Notes under the pieces: generated by a model | Database searches by the model: none | Told to the model about the DNA's origin: nothing | Seen by the model: the letters and a program-made list of their open reading frames with translations, nothing else | Translations under genes and position numbers: made by a program | Part shown: positions 34,941-45,983 of the stretch, in pieces | Position numbering within the stretch: the first letter of the stretch is position 1 | Layout: the number at the start of each line of letters is the position of its first letter | NCBI RefSeq assembly: GCF_963169125.1 | Contig: NC_084795.1 | Coordinates: forward strand, 134,271,701 to 134,335,700 | Source of the DNA: Humulus lupulus | Lineage: Eukaryota; Streptophyta; Magnoliopsida; Rosales; Cannabaceae | DNA length: 64,000 nt | Direction of reading: 5' to 3'

Positions 34941-37900
34941 GTTCTATTATATTATGTTGAGTGAGTCTGATACTACTTATCTCTTAAAAGATACATAGAT
35001 ATGAGGCACATGTTGTATGATTATTACACAATAGGGCTTGAGATTTTAGTGTCTGCCTGGGGAAATCGGTAATTTCCAGGAGACGGGTCAGAGTATTATT
35101 GGTAGAATGTTAGCATTAATAATTGACTACGCTGGTTATATGAGGATTTTTATATGATCCCGAGCATGGATTAGTTTGCCAAATAAGGGACAACCATGGA
35201 CTGTAAGAAAGGATGGTGACTACTAAGTTTGAAAGTGAAGGACCCAGTTGCATTCACGAGATGCCAAGCTACTATGGTAGGTACCACTAGGGTTGTATCA
35301 GTTAGACCAGATAAAAATTGAATGAGCCAGTGAGAATTTAAATTGGTTTTCAAGGATTTGTTGGGATCGTTGTCGCGTCAAGGAATTGAGTGTGCTACGG
35401 GATTAAGGCAAGGATAGAACCGGTATCAGAGACATCACAAAGAATGACACTAGCTGAGTAGAAAGAATTAAAGGTTTAATCAAAGAAGTTATTTGACTTG
35501 AGGGTTTATCAGATAGAGCACTTCACTCTGGGACATGTCAACACAATCTGAAAAAGGCCAAGTCTGTGAGAATGTGTACCGCATATGGATAGCCAGGTAA
35601 AGTAATTGTTAAGAATAGGTACCCATTGCCAAGAATGAAGGATTCATTTGCCTTGTTGCAAGGTTGGATAGTGCTCCCAAGAATTGACCCTCAATCTAGT
35701 TATTAGCAGTTGAGGATCAAGAAAAAAGATATTCCAAGAATTACCTCTCGCACCAAGTATGATATGATGGATTTTCAGTGAAGGCTCTTGAACTGACTAA
35801 TGCTTCCACTGCCCATGTAAATTCAAGAAGTTGAGAGTATAGGAATGGTGTGGACAAGTCATATTTGGATAGATGGAGAATGTTTTCGACCACTTCAGGT
35901 TAAGAAGAGAATACGAGTAATACTTGTGTTTATACTACTGAGGCTGAGGAAGCGAGAATTAAAGGTAAGGTTCCAGGAGGGACAAGTTATGATTTCTCTA
36001 GATGTTATTCAAGGTCACATTGTTGGAAGTGATGGGATTGTGTATGATTTAGTTAAGATAGAAGCCCCAAGATAATTTCTAAAGGAAAGGCTTAGGGGTG
36101 AGAAGCACGATGAGACCGGTGAAACACATCGGCTTTTTAATTGAAGCACCTTCGAGAACTGCCATGCCCTTGACTGAAGTAATGTAAGGACCTAAAGTTT
36201 GTCTAAATGGATAGTCACGTACTGGAATTTCAGAAGTTGAATTAATGGTTGATTAGCACGCCATGGTATTAGAATATGCTGGTGATGGACTTATACAAGA
36301 GGATGGCACGGTGTAAAGTTTCCTTGCTTAAAAGGAGGAGATAATAGTGCAGTGCGTCGAGGACTAGGGTGTGTCGTGTGTAGATTGAAAAGGTGATGGT
36401 TCGTGCTTCACGATGGATAAAGGAATAAGAACATATATGTTCTATACGAAACTTTGAGTTGATAGTAATGCCAGATAGCCATGCTTGGAATGAGGTGACA
36501 ACACTTATGGAAAAGAAGTGCGTGTACTAGCATAAAAGTTAAAGTGTTTGGTAACGACTGGGATTGGTATAGAATCTTTGATTGATAATTGGCAAGTGTA
36601 CCTCTATGAACAATGAAATACAGAAAGAAGATCTTGTTGGAATTGTTAAGAATCCTACCATTTGAACATGGATATGTTAAGATATGAGGATTAGATGAGT
36701 GATCTGATGGATTTTGGCGTCGAGGGGGAGATTCTGGATGAGTCTTATGCTACCCCTTATAATTACTGTGTCTAGGGAGTTTTAAAGGGTGTTAAGACCT
36801 AAGAATTTGTATACTGGGAGGTGCACTGCCTAATCTTCTAGCAACTGAGAGATGGCAATCAGAAGCCAGAAAGGGCTATTGTGACTCTAGGGTATATTGG
36901 AGTTAGTATGGAGGGATATAGTTGTGGCCCGTAAGGGTGGATTACCTCATATTGTAGGTACGATGAGTGGGTGTATAAAGTTGTGACTCCACATATTAAG
37001 ATAACACACTTTTTTTTGTGTGAGCGAATTATCATAGGGATAAGTATATGCGAAAGGAGACAGTACGTCTATGTGGGACACTGAAGTTGACAGTGTAGCA
37101 TTGAGACTCTTAAGTTCCCAAGTTTTGAAAAGGGTTTAGAGGGCGATGAGTAGAAGGTTAGGATTTGGAAATATTGGTTACCTTCAGACAGACTAGCAAC
37201 CTGAAGGAAGAACTCAGATTCTAAGTATTTTACTTTGAATATGTAAATTTTTGGGATATTGAGGCAAGTACGATCCCTGGATTGGATTATCATGATGATT
37301 AATACAGGTTGAGGTCCAGAGTGACTCTGCATAAGATATTGTGATATAGGAAACAAGAATTACTTATTCCGAGGAAATGAGACAATAGACAGGAAGTATT
37401 CTGGTTTAGAATCAGTCCGGAGGACCAATGAAGTTATTTAGGATTGTTAGGGTAGAAATGTCTGCTTTATTGAAAAGACTTAGGAGCCCACAAATTTAAA
37501 TATGGGAACGTGGAGTTCCAGGATTGGAGACTTTGTACTTCTCCGAGTATTGTGGACAAAAAAAAAAAAAAGAATAAGCTAGTTTGGGAAAGAAAGAATA
37601 AATTTGACTCTAGATTTAATAGGCATATGAGATACTAATAAGGATTGGGCGAGGGGCCTACAGATTAGTCTTACCCCAGCATGGGTAGAGGCTCATAAGG
37701 TGTTACTGGTGCCAGTGTCAAGGAAAGAGGTGCTGAGTACCACCCCTGATTAGGTGAAGAGACCTGGAATTTCAGAGGAACTTATTGTGTAAGGAAAAGC
37801 CAGTGGAAATCCTGGATAGGAGAGATAAAGTCTTACAAAATAAGATTGTCACTCTATTGAGGGTGTTACAAAGAGAGAGCAAGGTAAAATACTTGACTCT

Positions 37901-37968
37901 AAAGTTATTGTCAAATTTGCACGATTAGTATCCCAAGACATTTGAATAAATTTTGAGGATGAAATTAT
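34941..37968 (+). pseudogene. Element I pol region (heavily decayed)
   Basis: Only islands can be read: RT pieces near 35600-35770 (NRYPLPRM, QLRIKKKDIPRI), GHIVGSDGIVYDLVKIEA near 36015-36065, and integrase C-terminus near 37500-37550 (VEFQVGD-like, FVLLRV). The end near 37930-37950 corresponds to the chromodomain-like tail. Stops and shifts are everywhere, so I is older than A. Nothing else was found in this stretch. Confidence 0.75.
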
Positions 37969-37985
37969 TATAAGGAAGGGATAGT
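37969..37985 (+). other. Polypurine tract of element I
   Basis: ATAAGGAAGGGATAGT directly before the 3' LTR. Confidence 0.8.
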
Positions 37986-40064
37986 TGTATCGTCCCAAAT
38001 TTGCTATTAACGCTTAATGCCTTGATTATTGTGTCAGGAGGGCATAATCGGATTTAAATATGGAATTAATTGAATATGTGTGTGATTATGCAATATGAAT
38101 TATTTATATGGTAATGTGAATAATTATGTATGTTTATGTGTATTAAATATGCATGTGGGTCCGTTTTTGTAAATTGGGGCATATTTCTAATTTTTGATGC
38201 ATTGAGGGTATATTAGTATTGTGTATGCATTATGAATGAGACCCCAGTGTTATGGGGATGCATTTGAGATGTGTGGTCGGGAATAATCAGGACTTTACAG
38301 TGCAATTTGAGGAATAGCGGGAAATGCGATTAATGACCATTTTACCCTTGAGGGCTTTGAAAGGGGGACTCTTGGATAAGGGGCATTAAGGTCATTTTCT
38401 TGGCCTTAGACTACCTTAGTCTTCTAAGGGCCTTAAGAGGTTTAGGAATGAGGCAGAAAAGGGAAGAATCATCTATACTATCACTCTCTCTCACACACAT
38501 TTCTCTCCCTCCCTTGAGACTTAGTTGGGGTTTGAGGCATTTTGGAGGAGTTTGGCTTAGGAAATTGAAGGCTAGAGTTGGGATATATTGTGGTTCAGTT
38601 CAGGGGTCATGATTCTCAAGGAGGTAAGCTTCAATTCTGATGTTGATTAGTTTTTCATTTGTTTATTTTGGTACACTTGAGTTTTGAACTCAAGGGGTGA
38701 ATTTTGAGTTGTAATGGATTTTTAGTTTAGATATTTATGTGATTGTGTTGCCTTAGGTGTAGTATTGAGGTATTGAGTTTTAATTGTGGTTTTGATTTAC
38801 CTTTGGAGTGAAGTGTGATGATTTTTGCTCGGATGAAACGCCGAAAAAGTATTGGGAATTCTGAGTTTGCGGGGTCGCGCCGTGGAACTGTTCTTGGAGC
38901 GTCGCGGCCCGCATGAACTCAGAGGCCTAAGGGGTTCTGTAAACTTCCTTAGAGTCATGGTGCTAGGTTAGTTGCACTGCGGCACTTGTCTAGGAAATGA
39001 GGGCTTAGGCTCTTGAACTTGTAGAGGGTCGTGGCGCTTGCTAGGGGCGCCGTACCTCAAATAGAGAAGGTTGACCAATTAATGTTTTTAAGCTCAGGAA
39101 CTCAAAACTAAAGGCTCAGGAAGGATTCTACTACCCGGTTTAGTGGAATTCGACATCCTGAAGGCTGGAAATATACCTTGAAACTTTTAAATAGTCTAAG
39201 TAATTGATGATTATCGAAAATAGCGTTGTGATTAGGTTATACTGCTAAGGCTCAGGAATAGGGATCGTGCTCGGGATTTCCATACGCTATCGTCTCAGTA
39301 CTCGAGGTAAGAAAATTGTCTATGCACGTAGAGCAGGGCATGGCTCGATTACCTATGCTTGTATTGTGCTTAGTGTTATGTGTAAATGTTTGTAACTATT
39401 ATGTCATATATGTGTTTGTGATTGAGCGGCAAGGGTCGGGGTCGACGATAAACATGTTGAATAAAGGCCGCCATGGCAGGGCCATCTAATGGTGTCGTAC
39501 TGACCCGCTCGATTAGGACTATGAACTTGGTGCCTGGTATCGCACCTTGATCGAATTAGGCTGCTGTTGTGAATTTTATTGGAAATTTGTGGATTGTTTG
39601 TTGTGTTTGATTAGTTATGCATTTATTGAAATAAATTATTATATGTTGTGCTAGTGAAGTTTTCTTGTTCGGCCTTGGATCACGGGTGCTCTATGGTGCA
39701 AGTAAGGGCAAGAAAAAGGCCGATCAACCATGAGTTGGAGGGCATGGAGCAGTGCGTACATGTTTAGCCTACCTGGCCGCCACGATTGGGGTACTTTTGA
39801 GGAGCACAGTATAATGTCTGATTTTTTTGCCTAGGTCGACTGTACAGTGACTTTTGAATTGTAAATATGTCTTATAGTATATTTTGGGATCCCAATGTAA
39901 CTCTTTTATGATCTTAAGGAAAGTCAAAATATTTTATATGAAAGTTTTATTAATGAGTCATTGTTTTAATTTAATTACCCTTTTGGGTCTAACACCTCGA
40001 TTAGCGAGTCCAATACACATTTTGAAACCACATGGTAATGGCTCTAGGGTAGTAGGGTGTTGCA
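37986..40064 (+). repeat. 3' LTR of element I, 2,079 bp
   Basis: Starts TGTATCGTCCCAAATTT (first bases mutated against the 5' LTR) and ends TAGGGTGTTGCA. GTCCT follows. It has GAGGTAAGC near 38622, the GC-rich block at 38870-39060, a hairpin at 39126-39155 and the conserved block at 39667-39709. Confidence 0.92.
39667..39709 (+). promoter_or_regulatory. Conserved LTR block (copy in I, 3' LTR)
   Basis: Reads CSALDHGCSMVQVRAR in the shared frame, ending 355 bp before the LTR end. Missing from I's 5' LTR by deletion. Confidence 0.7.
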
Positions 40065-40069
40065 GTCCT
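40065..40069. other. Target-site duplication of element I, right copy (GTCCT)
   Basis: Matches 29492-29496. Confidence 0.93.
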
Positions 40070-40939
40070 CTTTGATTATATGCATTAAAAGAATCATATA
40101 ATTAATCTAGAAAAGAGCGGTAAATTAATGTTAAGTGTCAATTTTAAGACCGACTTGATAACTAATTTTATTAGATACCCAAATGAGATTCTTAATAATT
40201 AGAGCATCTATTTACTAGATATTTTAAGGGCCTTTTTGGTAGATGACTAATTCTTGTTTAATGATTTAAATGCTTAATGAGATTAGTAATTATTAGAATA
40301 TCATTTGGTAAACTAATTTGATTAATTTAATTTAAAAACACAAGATGTTTTGAGAAAACACATATTCTAAAATAGTGAGTGGGAGAATGGGTAGTAATAA
40401 TAACTCCTATGGTCTCCATTATTAGTTAACATCGATGTTTCATGGAATGGGTATCGAGGTGCCTTTGTTTGCGTCCCCCTAAGGTTTTTTATTGTGTTAT
40501 TATTCAAGGTTAACTTCTATATAGAATAGGATTGATGATGTATTTCAAGTTTGACTGGCCCTAAGGCACACTCTTAGTAAAGTCATTAATCTAAAATAGG
40601 GGGTTACACTCACAAAATTTAACTAGGCTTTTGAGCTGACTTATTAATCTTGACCAAACTAATTGTTGTTCATAATTCAAAAGAGAAAATAGTTGATTTT
40701 AAGTATTCACTTATGAATTTGAGAAGTGTCTCAAAATTAATTTAAGATTAGTCTGACCTACCCTAAGGCCGGTCCATTCATTTTTAAATTAATTTATCGT
40801 GGAATTAGTAATAATTGTTTTGATGTATTATTTAAATTAGTTGCATTCATGCATCATATTTACTATTCTAAAAACTTGTTGATATTCATAATATATGCTA
40901 AACTCATTTTGTGATATTATTTATTTATTTTCAGCAATC
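40070..40939 (+). other. Leader of element E, second part
   Basis: Continues the AT-rich leader from 29496 to the gag start. No coding signal. A TTATTTTCAG acceptor-like sequence stands near 40925, just before the gag ATG. Confidence 0.65.
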
Positions 40940-41194
40940 ATGTCATCTCCCAAATATACCCTTGATATCTTCCTCAAAACTCTCACATTTGATCTAAATG
41001 ACATGCATTGTTTGTTTTCAGAAATGATGATCATTCTCAAAACTAAAATGTTAAAGAATGCAGTTATTGAGAAGCCCCCCATCAGTTCCATCTTTTTTCA
41101 CATGGCTATGAAGAGCACAAAAAATATAGTGATTGGAGTAAGTCCAATCATTTGGCTCGTTATTGCTTGCTTTATAGCTTGCCTAATGAAATGA
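40940..41194 (+). pseudogene. Element E gag, N-terminal part
   Basis: The ATG at 40940 opens MSSPKYTLDIFLKTLTFDL, the usual N-terminus of copia gag in plants. The frame continues to a TGA at 41192-41194. Bases 41195-41584 hold further gag-like words (DEAEEGEETSMSNRLKET) with stops and frameshifts. The rest of gag and most of the protease are missing, so E has an internal deletion as well. Confidence 0.75.
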
Positions 41195-41584
41195 TAGGAA
41201 AATATATACATATTGAGAACGCCTATGACATATGACACTCGATTATAGACGAAGCTGAAGAAGGAGAAGAAACTTCTATGTCTAATCGTTTGAAAGAAAC
41301 ATAGGTAAATATGATTTAAATATATTTTTTCTAGTGATTATTGTACTCACACATGCCACTGACTATATTTTTGTTCTTCATTGCAGGTTAAGAATCTATC
41401 CACAAAGAGGTTAACCGTGCGCCAAATGCTAGATAGAGATGGAGCATGATTTTAGTTTTATTTTGAATTTTAATTTTGTTATGAAAATTTTAAAATTTTA
41501 GTCTGTTCTTATTTTAGAAATTTTAGATTTCTATTTAGAATAAGAAAACTAATGTCTTAGAATTTTTTTTATGAATGATTACTA

Positions 41585-42660
41585 ATGCGATTATTAATTG
41601 GGAACTTTATTATTTCTATGTTGCATGAACAAGGTTTCAATATTTCTTTCAATAATAATTCAATTGTTATCTCAAGATCTAGTATTGAATATGTCATGCA
41701 AAATCCAATGATAGGTTGTATAAATATAAGGCAAGAGAGCGATCTTTATACAACTCTGAAATGTTTAAAGTTTCAAACCCAAGATCTATTAAACGTCTAA
41801 AAAACAGATTCAGGCAGTGAAACATATCTATGTCATTTGAGATTGGGGCATATTGGTTTGGATAGAATTAATATACTTGCAAAGAAGGGACCTTTAATAG
41901 AATTAATTGTTGGTTCTCTTCCATTCCGTTAATCTTGTCTGGAAATCTGAAACTTTTGGAAAGTTAAAAGAATTCCAAGCTGAAGTTGAAAAGCAATTAG
42001 GTAAATGACTGAATGTTCTTCGATCTAATCGTGGAGGAGAGTACATGGATTTTGAATTCAATTACCACCTGAATGAGCATGGAATTCAATCCCAACTCAC
42101 TGCACCAGGAACGCCACAGCAGAATGGTGTTTCTAAAAGAAGGAACAGGACATTATTAGACATGGTTAGTTCAATGATGAGTTACTCATCATTGCCATTG
42201 TCATTCTGGGGTTGTGCTATTCAATGTGCAACATAGATATTGAATATCGTTCCTTCCAAGTCTATCAAGAAGACACCATTGGAATTATGGAATGGTACTA
42301 AACCTAGTTTACACCATTTTTGTATTTGGGGGTGTCCAGTACACGTGCTGAAAGGAAAGATTGGAAAAGTGGAATCTCGCGTCGTACTGTGCATGTTTGT
42401 GGGATATTCGAAAGAGACTAGAGGTGGTATAGTTTATAGTCCTAAAGAAAACAAAACATTTGTATCAACAAATGCTACTTTTCTTGAATACGACCATATT
42501 AACAATCACAAATCTCGCAGTAAGGTTGTACTGGAGCAGATAGTATCAAATCAAGTAATAAGATCACCAAATGTTTCCAATTAACAACAATAAGAGGAAA
42601 CCACAAGTTATAGTCAGAATGATGGAGGGCTTCCTCGTAGTGGGAGGGTTGTTAGGTAGC
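41585..42660 (+). pseudogene. Element E pre-integrase and integrase region (deleted and broken)
   Basis: A short protease tail (FNISFNNNSIVISRSS) leads to the pre-integrase motif LCHLRLGHIGLDRIN (about 41830-41870). At about 41925-41935 the sequence jumps to late core (KLKEFQAEVEKQLGK), so the segment with the first catalytic Asp is missing. SNRGGEYMDFEFNYHLNEHG follows with the second Asp region altered, then PGTPQQNGVSKRRNRTL, which keeps the copia core C-terminal motif but with Lys for the usual Glu, and VLCMFVGYSKETRGG. Several stops are present. Confidence 0.85.
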
Positions 42661-42686
42661 CAACTCACTATGAACATGAAGTTTAG

Positions 42687-43500
42687 ATGCTTGTCTCTAA
42701 CACAAACAAAGATGATCCATTGACATACAAAAATGCAATGGAAGATTCTGACAAAGAAAAATGGCAAGATGCCATGAACTTGGAATTGAATCGATGTATT
42801 CCAATTGTGTCTGGACTCTTGAAGATCTTCCTGAAAATGTTAAACCTATTGGTTGCAAATAGATATTCAAGAGAAAAAGAAGAGCAGATGGGAAAGTGGA
42901 AACTTTCAAAGCTAGGCATGTAGCCAAGACTTACACTAAGAGAGAAGGAGTAGATTATGAAGAAAGTTTTTCTCCTGTAGCCATGCTTAAATCCATTTGC
43001 ATACTTTTGTCCATAGCTACTTTTATGGATTATGAGAGATGGCAAATGGATGTTAAGACAGCTTTTCTGAATGGCTATATTGATAAAACAATTTATAAGA
43101 AGGGTTCATAGTAAAAGGTCCAGAGTAAAAAGTTTGCAAGTTTCATAGGTCCATTTATGGACTCAAACAAGCTTCGAGATCTTGGAATCTAAGATTTGAT
43201 GACACAATCAAAACGTATGGTTTTGAACAAAACATTGACGAGTCTTGTGTCTACAAGAAAATCAAAGATGGCATCGTAGTATTCCTGCTTCTTTATGTTG
43301 ATGACATCCTACTGATTGGGAATGGCATGGGAACATTAACAAAAGTAAAGAAATGGCTAGCCGAGCAATTCCAAATGAAAGATTTGGGAGATGCAAACTT
43401 TGTTCGAGGCATAAAGATCTTTCAAGATTGTCAGAACAAAGTTTTAGCTCTATCTCAAACTACTTGTATAAATGAGGTACTGGAGAGATAGGGTGATACA
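42687..43500 (+). pseudogene. Element E reverse transcriptase (degenerate)
   Basis: RT motifs in order: VAKTYTKREGVDYEESFSPV (about 42921), QMDVKTAFLNGYID (about 43040-43085), GLKQASRSW-like (about 43160) and an intact catalytic LYVDDILLIG (43291-43320). Frameshifts at about 42830 and 43090 and several stops break it. Confidence 0.9.
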
Positions 43501-44249
43501 CCAACTTGTCATGGAATTATCCTTTCTAAAGAGTAGTGTCCTAAAACACCTCAAGAAGAAGAGCATATGAGATAGTATCCCTACGCCTCTATGGTAGGCA
43601 GTCTCATGTACTCCATACTATGTACAAGACCTTACATTTGTTATGCAGTAGGGATAGTCATTCATTATCATCCCAATCCTTGATTGAGTCATTGGATTGA
43701 AGTAGAGAAAACTAGATAATATATGCTTGTATATCAAGTGGTGACCTGAACCCCACTGGGTACATTGATTTTTATTTTCAATCAGATAGAGATAGTAAGA
43801 ACTCAACTTCTGGATCAATGTTCACACTTGGTGAAGGAGCTATGGTCTGGCGTAGTATTAAAAAAACTGGTATCGCAAATTCTACCATGGAAGTCGAGTA
43901 CATAGCGGAATGTGAAGCAACTAAGGAGGCTGTGTAGCTAAAGAAGTTCTATTTCGATCTGGAAATTGTTCCAAATATGAATAAGTCACTTGTCCTATAC
44001 TGTGAAAACAGTGGGGCAGTAGCTAACTCATGTGAACTGAGAAGTCACAAGAGGGGAAAGCATATTGAAAGGAAATATCACTTGATCAGGGATATTTCAA
44101 GTGATATTTTTCAGAGAGGTAATGTAGCAGTTATGATGATAGCTTCGCAACATAACCTTGCTGATCCTTTTACTAAGACTTTTTCTACCAAGTCTTTTAA
44201 ACATCATGTTACCAATATGGGTTTGAGAGAGATACCTCATTTTCTTTAG
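43501..44249 (+). pseudogene. Element E RNase H (degenerate)
   Basis: The SLMYSILC-like linker, SGSMFTLGEGA, VEYIAECEATKEA and LADPFTKTFSTKSF show the copia RNase H and the C-terminus of pol. The last frame (43977-44249) ends with TAG before the polypurine tract. Confidence 0.88.
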
Positions 44250-44263
44250 GAAAAGTGGGAGAT
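44250..44263 (+). other. Polypurine tract of element E
   Basis: GAAAAGTGGGAGAT directly precedes the LTR start TGTTGAGATTAG. Confidence 0.85.
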
Positions 44264-44673
44264 TGTTGAGATTAGTGCCCTTTAAAGCATATTTTTTTAA
44301 CAATGTTTTATGAAATAAATAATTGAAATGAATTTTACATATATTGTTTGTTTATTATTGTTATTAGAATAATATTATACAAATATCATAAAATTATCAA
44401 ATTTGTTATTGTGACTACAATCTTATATTGGTACGAGAGAATCAAGATTGTAGGGAACAAATTTAAATAGTTCGCAGTAAAACAAAATTATGTGCAATCT
44501 TTCAATTAAATACTATAAGTACGGTTCACTAGTATTATGAATATATGTAATCTAGATCTGGATTATTGATGTAGTAGGACATCTTAGAGGAGGTACTTTG
44601 TATAAAGTGGTTATACCTAAACAGGACCCGATATGTTATTAAAACTTAATAATATCGTTTACTTTATAAGTAT
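44264..44673 (+). repeat. 3' LTR of element E, left part
   Basis: Homologous to 26320-26735 of the 5' LTR (shared TTAGTGCCCTTTAAAGCATA). Cut by F at TAAGTAT. Resumes at 56181. Confidence 0.93.
44669..44673. other. Target-site duplication of element F, left copy (AGTAT)
   Basis: Followed by TGTTGACC. The second copy is at 56176-56180. Confidence 0.94.
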
Positions 44674-45279
44674 TGTTGACCCTGATTTTGGTCAACTGAC
44701 ACGGAGTCATAAATGCTTGATGTGGACAGATATGTTGAAATGAGAATGATGACGAAAACAACAAAACACACAGGAAATTATAGTGGTTTGGCCCCAAAAT
44801 CTGGTAATAACCTACGTCCGCTTAAGCTGTTATTGATATAAGATTCAAAGGAGTGATCAAAGAACTAAGGTTCAATGAGTTTTACAAACCTCTGAAGAAC
44901 GAAAGAATATATCGAATGTGATAGCTCTAATACACTTGTCAAACTCTAATCTCAAATAATTAGAAAGCAAAAAGTCCCCTTCCTTGAGCTATCTTTCTCT
45001 ATTTATAGGCTCAAGGAAGATTACATTAATTTGTTACAGATATTATTTCCTAAATAATCGGATACTCAAGAAATCATGGGAGATAATTTCGGGTATGATT
45101 ATAACTGCCTAAGATTTTCTCCAGATATAGCGAGTATACGACCAAGTTGGTCGTATATAACCATTGAGCGTTGCACCATAGACATCTTTCTGGTCGATGG
45201 TCGAGCAAGACTCCTGCCAGATGTCAGCCACGTGTACTAATCGTTTTCCATGTCATCCATGCCTGTTTTTTGGATAACA
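44674..45279 (-). repeat. 3' LTR of element F (Tat lineage), 606 bp
   Basis: In + orientation it runs TGTTGACCCTG to TTTGGATAACA. Its partner at 55607-56175 is 569 bp; most of the difference is a segment near 45102-45140 absent from the other copy. I count about ten differences in the first 160 bases. A TATA box is present on the - strand. A perfect 7-bp inverted repeat (GTTGACC, GGTCAAC) lies at 44675-44696. Confidence 0.94.
44997..45009 (-). promoter_or_regulatory. TATA box of F's LTR (3' copy)
   Basis: The - strand reads CCTATAAATAGAG, a consensus plant TATA box in the transcription direction of F. The same sequence recurs in the 5' LTR at 55929-55941. Confidence 0.8.
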
Positions 45280-45293
45280 TTTTCCCCCCAAGT
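45280..45293 (-). other. Polypurine tract of element F
   Basis: The - strand reads CTTGGGGGGAAAA directly before the 3' LTR. Confidence 0.85.
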
Positions 45294-45504
45294 TTGTTTA
45301 GTGCGACCAGCAATAAAGAAACTTTAGGGAAACAACCGTTCATATGCCCCACGAATCTTGTCAGAATCCTCGTGCGTTTTTTAAAACCGTGACATAATTA
45401 TGTCTAATCAAGCCTTTTTGGTTTTCAAGAAATCAATTCGACGGCTTATACACTCCCCCACGTTTCGAAAATGGGAAAGTCATGATTGCCACTTTTTGCC
45501 ATAC

Positions 45505-45525
45505 TTCAACCTCTATAAGTAACCT
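45505..45525 (+). promoter_or_regulatory. Possible promoter of F's antisense accessory gene
   Basis: CTCTATAAGTAAC is TATA-like, in the accessory gene's orientation, about 470 bp before its open frame and inside F. Accessory genes of Grande-type Tat elements are reported to have their own promoter. Bases 45294-45983 otherwise hold no open coding region; CCCAGGTAATC near 45676 could be a donor of a 5'-UTR intron. Confidence 0.4.
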
Positions 45526-45983
45526 TTTTATTTTTCTTACAATTTTTTACTCACCATTCCAGTCAAGAACATCAAGAACTTTGCCCCGGAGCCCAGAATT
45601 TCGACACCATTCAAACGTCCTGCCGAAGGCCTTTCTGACTCGAAATTTCTACCTTTTCCGAATCTCCACCCTTTGCCCAGGTAATCACTTCGTCTTTGAA
45701 ACTCTTCATTATGCCATGCATGCTGTTTACTGTGCTCTGCGATTTCCTGCGTTCTTGAGTAGAAATTATGCGAATTTTTGTATAAACCATCTGATGCTTG
45801 ATAGGAGACTGTATTTCTGCTTTACATAAGTTAGGAACTAGTTCGATAGAAAGGGTCATAGGTTTACAGCGTAAGATCGACGTAAAAATTCAATCTTTAA
45901 GCTAGTTGAAAAAGTTCCTTTTTAGAAAACATTTTATTTCCTTTTTGATCCATTTTTCGAACTGTTAGCACCAAACTTAGTGT

